A DNA stretch of 64,000 nt from Polynucleobacter sp. AP-Reno-20A-A9 (GTDB lineage Bacteria > Pseudomonadota > Gammaproteobacteria > Burkholderiales > Burkholderiaceae), in the NCBI RefSeq assembly GCF_018882085.1, contig NZ_JACVPB010000008.1, positions 1-64,000 on the forward strand. Reading direction: 5' to 3'. Positions 61,597 to 64,000 of this stretch are shown piece after piece. Both the position numbers and the translations under genes were made by a program. Numbering within the stretch: position 1 is the first letter of the stretch; each line of letters begins with the position of its first letter. The notes under the pieces were generated by a model that was not told the DNA's origin, made no database searches, and worked only from the letters and a program-made list of their open reading frames with translations.

Positions 61597-63528
61597 ATGA
61601 CACAAACTGTCCAAAAGGTTGAGCTTTGCCTTGACAAAATTCCAGCAACACTTAAAGAATTGCCATGCTGGAGGCCATTTAAACTAACCCCGCCCGCTAA
61701 AGTAGGCGATAAGCCCGGCAAGGTGCCCTTAAACGCACATACCCTCAGACCAAGCAATAACACTCGTAATACCAAAGACTGCACATCCTTTGAATTAGCT
61801 AAAGCATCACTCCTTAATGAACTTAAGCGAAGTCCAGAGCAGCGCCAATTTCACGGCATCGGAATGAGCCTTACGGGGGCTAACGATTTATTAGTGGTTG
61901 ATCTGGATAAGGTGATTTTGGAGGATGGGTCGATTAAACCCCATGCTAAAGAAATATTGGAGACCATTCCCGGATTTGTGGAGCGCAGTATCAGTGGTAC
62001 TGGGTTTCATATCTTCACTAAGAGCGCTGATTGGGAGAGCGGCAATCAATCTAATCATGAGCTTGGTGTTGAAATCTTTCGGGAAGGTAGATATATCGCC
62101 ATTACTGGCGATGAGGACAGATCTTTTAGCAAACCTATTCCGAGTGTTTCCGTATCCGCCGAAATACTAAAGCGGTATCTTCGTCCCAATCCTAAGCAGT
62201 CCGATTTTGACACGTATAAACCGGCCGATCCAGCATGGACTATTGAGCGAATTGAGTCGGAGTTGCTGAGCTTCTTTCCAAGTGAGTTGGACTACGGTAC
62301 ATGGTTGGAAATTGGGATGGCTTTACATCACCAAACCAATGGTTCAGCGGAGGGTTATGAATGTTTTGATAGGTTGAGTTCGCGTGGCACCAATTACCCG
62401 GCGGGCAATGAAAAAACTACTCACGACAAATGGTGTTCGTTTGGAAAGAGTTCAGGTAAGGATGTAAAGACAGTAGGCACTTTAATTCATTTGCGGCAAA
62501 TGTTTGAACAGCAAAGACTTTATCAACGTAGTACGACAGAGCCATTACTTTCTAAAATTGGGGATGCTAGAAAACAAATTAAGAAGATTGATTGGCTTGT
62601 TGAGGGCATGATCAAGCAGCAGTCCTTGGTGATGTTCGGTGGAATGCCTTCTGGCGGTAAGACCTACTTGGCGGTTGAGTTAATGCTGAGTGTTGCCTCT
62701 GGAAAACCTTTTTTGGGTCAGCATACCGTCAAGCAGGGCGACGCTGTATTTATCGCATGTGAAGGTAGGGATAGCGTTTTAAGAAGAGTGGGCGCATGGA
62801 ATCACCTTAAAAATGGCGGCATAGATGTTGATGCGGCATATATCTCAAGCAGGGAAATTGTTGTTACTGCGCCGGAAAAATCTGATACTAGTATTGAGCA
62901 GTATGTTCGAGCAATGGAAGCTGCTGGAATATATCCCAGAGTGTTTTTTATCGACACCATGAATTATTCGCTTGGCTCCGCCAAAGAGAATGATGCCAAT
63001 GATATGACCGAGTACTTTCTCAGAATTGCTAATGGATTAATTGCAAGGTTTGGTTGCACTGCTGTGTTGCTGCACCACACCAGTAAAGATGGTGCAGACA
63101 TTCGTGGCTCATCTACTATCCGCGGCGCCTTAGATTCTTTATTTTTAGTTAGTCGTGATTCAGCGGGGATATTCGCTGTGAAAAATGACAAACATAAAGA
63201 TCGAGACAAGTTAGAGCCGTTTTATTTGGAGGGTCGACAAATTGAGTTTGAGCTCCCAGATGGCTCCATGGAATCCAATATCGCCCTTTATCCGACAGAG
63301 AAGAAGGTCACTGCGTCAGGGTCGATTTACCAACAAAAGGCTCTTGAATTGCTGGAAAGGGAGGTTGATATTGGAGGCGCCATGATTAAAAAGGATCTGT
63401 TGGCACTGATTGATTACCGAACCAACAATGCTGCTCGGGACATTTTTACGCCACTAGAGGAGGGTGGGTTTATTGAAACCAATAAGACCCAAGTAACCCT
63501 TCTAAAAACAAGCGACTTCTACGTTTGA
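61597..63528 (+). CDS. Primase-polymerase / RepA-type helicase fusion
   Basis: A 643-aa replication protein. The N-terminal 190 residues look like an archaeo-eukaryotic-type primase-polymerase: metal pair D102/D104 (VVDLDKV), SISGTGFH with His138, EIF, GRYIAITGDE. A PriCT-2-like linker follows (residues 225-305, YGTWLEIGMALHHQTNG, THDKWCSFG). The rest is a RecA-fold ATPase with Walker A GGMPSGGKTY (Lys355) and Walker B VFFIDTMN, as in RepA/AAA_25, and a C-terminal winged-helix-like end. It probably primes and unwinds the element's own origin. ATG at 61597 with AAGGA seven bases upstream is preferred to TTG at 61582. Confidence 0.85.
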   Translation: MTQTVQKVELCLDKIPATLKELPCWRPFKLTPPAKVGDKPGKVPLNAHTLRPSNNTRNTKDCTSFELAKASLLNELKRSPEQRQFHGIGMSLTGANDLLVVDLDKVILEDGSIKPHAKEILETIPGFVERSISGTGFHIFTKSADWESGNQSNHELGVEIFREGRYIAITGDEDRSFSKPIPSVSVSAEILKRYLRPNPKQSDFDTYKPADPAWTIERIESELLSFFPSELDYGTWLEIGMALHHQTNGSAEGYECFDRLSSRGTNYPAGNEKTTHDKWCSFGKSSGKDVKTVGTLIHLRQMFEQQRLYQRSTTEPLLSKIGDARKQIKKIDWLVEGMIKQQSLVMFGGMPSGGKTYLAVELMLSVASGKPFLGQHTVKQGDAVFIACEGRDSVLRRVGAWNHLKNGGIDVDAAYISSREIVVTAPEKSDTSIEQYVRAMEAAGIYPRVFFIDTMNYSLGSAKENDANDMTEYFLRIANGLIARFGCTAVLLHHTSKDGADIRGSSTIRGALDSLFLVSRDSAGIFAVKNDKHKDRDKLEPFYLEGRQIEFELPDGSMESNIALYPTEKKVTASGSIYQQKALELLEREVDIGGAMIKKDLLALIDYRTNNAARDIFTPLEEGGFIETNKTQVTLLKTSDFYV

Positions 63529-63661
63529 GGCTTTGCCTCAACTCTTCTTCAACCCCAGACTACGTCTGGGGGTTTGAAGAGAAGAGATGAATTGATGGTT
63601 CTCTTCATTTTGCATACGAAGACTTCGTGAAGACTTAATTGAAGAGTTCATTTAATGAACT
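63527..63661 (+). repeat. Array of consecutive hairpins after the primase gene
   Basis: Three to four perfect or near-perfect inverted repeats fill the gap to the next gene: GAGGC/GCCTC (63527-63539, overlapping the stop codon), a long stem CCCCAGAC/GTCTGGGG flanked by CTTCAA/TTGAAG (63548-63579), ACGAA/TTCGT (63616-63628) and AGTTCAT/ATGAACT (63645-63661). AACTCTTC near the start and GAAGAGTT near the end are also complementary. No T tract follows, so it is not a plain terminator. An origin, an mRNA-processing region or a small RNA are possible. Confidence 0.6.
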
Positions 63662-63672
63662 AAGGAATGAAC

Positions 63673-63921
63673 ATGCAACATAACAATCCCATTATTGAAT
63701 TAACTTTGGAAAAAACAACGCAGCTACGGCAAATATGGATTTCACATGGGCAAGAATTGCGCCCTGAGGACTTTACCTTTGGTAAGGTCAAACTCAGTAG
63801 ACCCCAAGCCAAGCTCACCAAGAATCAGATATACCGAATGATGATGACCTTGGCTGAGACTGGGTATGACGCGATCCCAGAGTGGATGCTGGAGATAACA
63901 GATCCGCAGGAGGCCAAATGA
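63673..63921 (+). CDS. Small hypothetical protein of the integrated element
   Basis: An 82-aa soluble protein of unknown family, mixed charge with a central helix-turn-helix-like segment (KLTKNQIYRMMMTLAETGYDAIPEWML). ATG at 63667 directly follows AAGGA and is too close for initiation; ATG at 63673 has the proper six-base spacing, so I use it. The stop overlaps the next start by one codon shift (ATGA), implying an operon with the gene running off the window. Confidence 0.6.
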   Translation: MQHNNPIIELTLEKTTQLRQIWISHGQELRPEDFTFGKVKLSRPQAKLTKNQIYRMMMTLAETGYDAIPEWMLEITDPQEAK

Positions 63922-64000
63922 GTAAAATTAACTGCCCTCGGTATCAAAGATGCAGCGCTGCAATCTGCCCTCTATGGCGCCCTGTGTTGGCTCAAAGAAT
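63918..64000 (+). CDS. Partial Cys-rich protein, truncated by the window end
   Basis: ATG at 63918 overlaps the previous stop and opens a frame to the window end (27 complete codons). The visible part holds CPRYQRCSAAICPLW, four cysteines in a zinc-binding-like spacing. AGGAGG about nine bases upstream (63908-63913) is a strong ribosome site. Family unknown. Confidence 0.6.
   Translation, partial: MSKINCPRYQRCSAAICPLWRPVLAQR

Larger units (their letters stand above)
59645..64000 (+). mobile_element. Left end of an integrated element (satellite-like or genomic island)
   Basis: From the tRNA-Leu end onward: integrase, a tiny membrane protein, a structured noncoding stretch, a primase-helicase fusion, a hairpin array and two small genes, all in one direction. 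This integrase-plus-own-replication-module layout is that of P4-like phage satellites or replicating islands. It runs off the window, so its cargo and right end are not visible. Confidence 0.7.

Noticed and set aside
1-64000. CRISPR array, insertion sequence or retron
   Set aside because: No regularly spaced repeats, transposase or reverse transcriptase gene were seen anywhere in the window.

Overview
The window looks like a chromosome segment of a freshwater betaproteobacterium of the Burkholderiaceae, most probably Polynucleobacter or a close relative. This is inferred from gene content and protein style (phasin, Bug-type solute receptor, second IF-1 next to a cold-shock gene, SoxXYZA, PurU, class III omega-transaminase, moderate GC). 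No database comparison was possible.

Layout. (1) 0-5.4 kb: a small lipoprotein, a phasin, and a sensory block of two stand-alone BLUF blue-light proteins around a membrane MHYT-PAS-GGDEF diguanylate cyclase and a Crp/Fnr regulator. A perfect 20-bp palindrome lies in the divergent promoter between the regulator and the second BLUF gene. (2) 5.4-8.7 kb: a decayed beta-barrel remnant, a cspA-infA pair, dusA and tRNA-His with an excellent sigma-70 promoter. (3) 8.7-22.6 kb: three unrecognised envelope genes and a Tad (Flp) pilus locus: flp, tadV, cpaB, secretin, lipoprotein, tadZ, tadA, tadB, tadC, then an acyltransferase, a zinc-ribbon protein, a TadG-like protein and a divergently oriented TadE. 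(4) 23-37.7 kb: a cellulose/c-di-GMP block: HD-GYP phosphodiesterase, dgkA, a cyclase-fold-like protein, bcsA with two PilZ domains, bcsC, a small TPR protein, then bcsZ and bcsG on the other strand, a second GGDEF protein and an FGE-like protein. No bcsB is present. (5) 37.7-50.3 kb: helicase, gamma-glutamyltransferase, Bug receptor, omega-transaminase, lrgAB and a five-gene branched-chain amino-acid-type ABC importer ending with an M20 deacylase. (6) 50.4-55.2 kb: iorAB-type molybdenum hydroxylase running straight into soxXYZA. (7) 55.2-59.4 kb: purU, two small envelope proteins and a penicillin acylase homologue. (8) 59.56 kb to the end: tRNA-Leu(TAA) with a tyrosine integrase reading away from it, a 40-aa membrane protein, a noncoding stretch full of helices, a primase-helicase fusion, an array of hairpins and two small genes. 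This is the left end of an integrated element that continues past the window.

How it fits together. Regions 3 and 4 form a surface-attachment programme: Tad pili plus cellulose, with synthesis (GGDEF), breakdown (HD-GYP) and sensing (PilZ) of c-di-GMP encoded side by side. Blue light may feed the same second messenger through region 1. Regions 5 and 6 suit a heterotroph that takes up and processes amino-acid derivatives and may gain extra electrons from aromatics and reduced sulfur. The best candidates for undescribed biology are the structured RNA at 61.27-61.56 kb with its element, the bcsB-less double-PilZ cellulose locus, and the ior-sox operon whose SoxY lacks the usual GGCGG tail.
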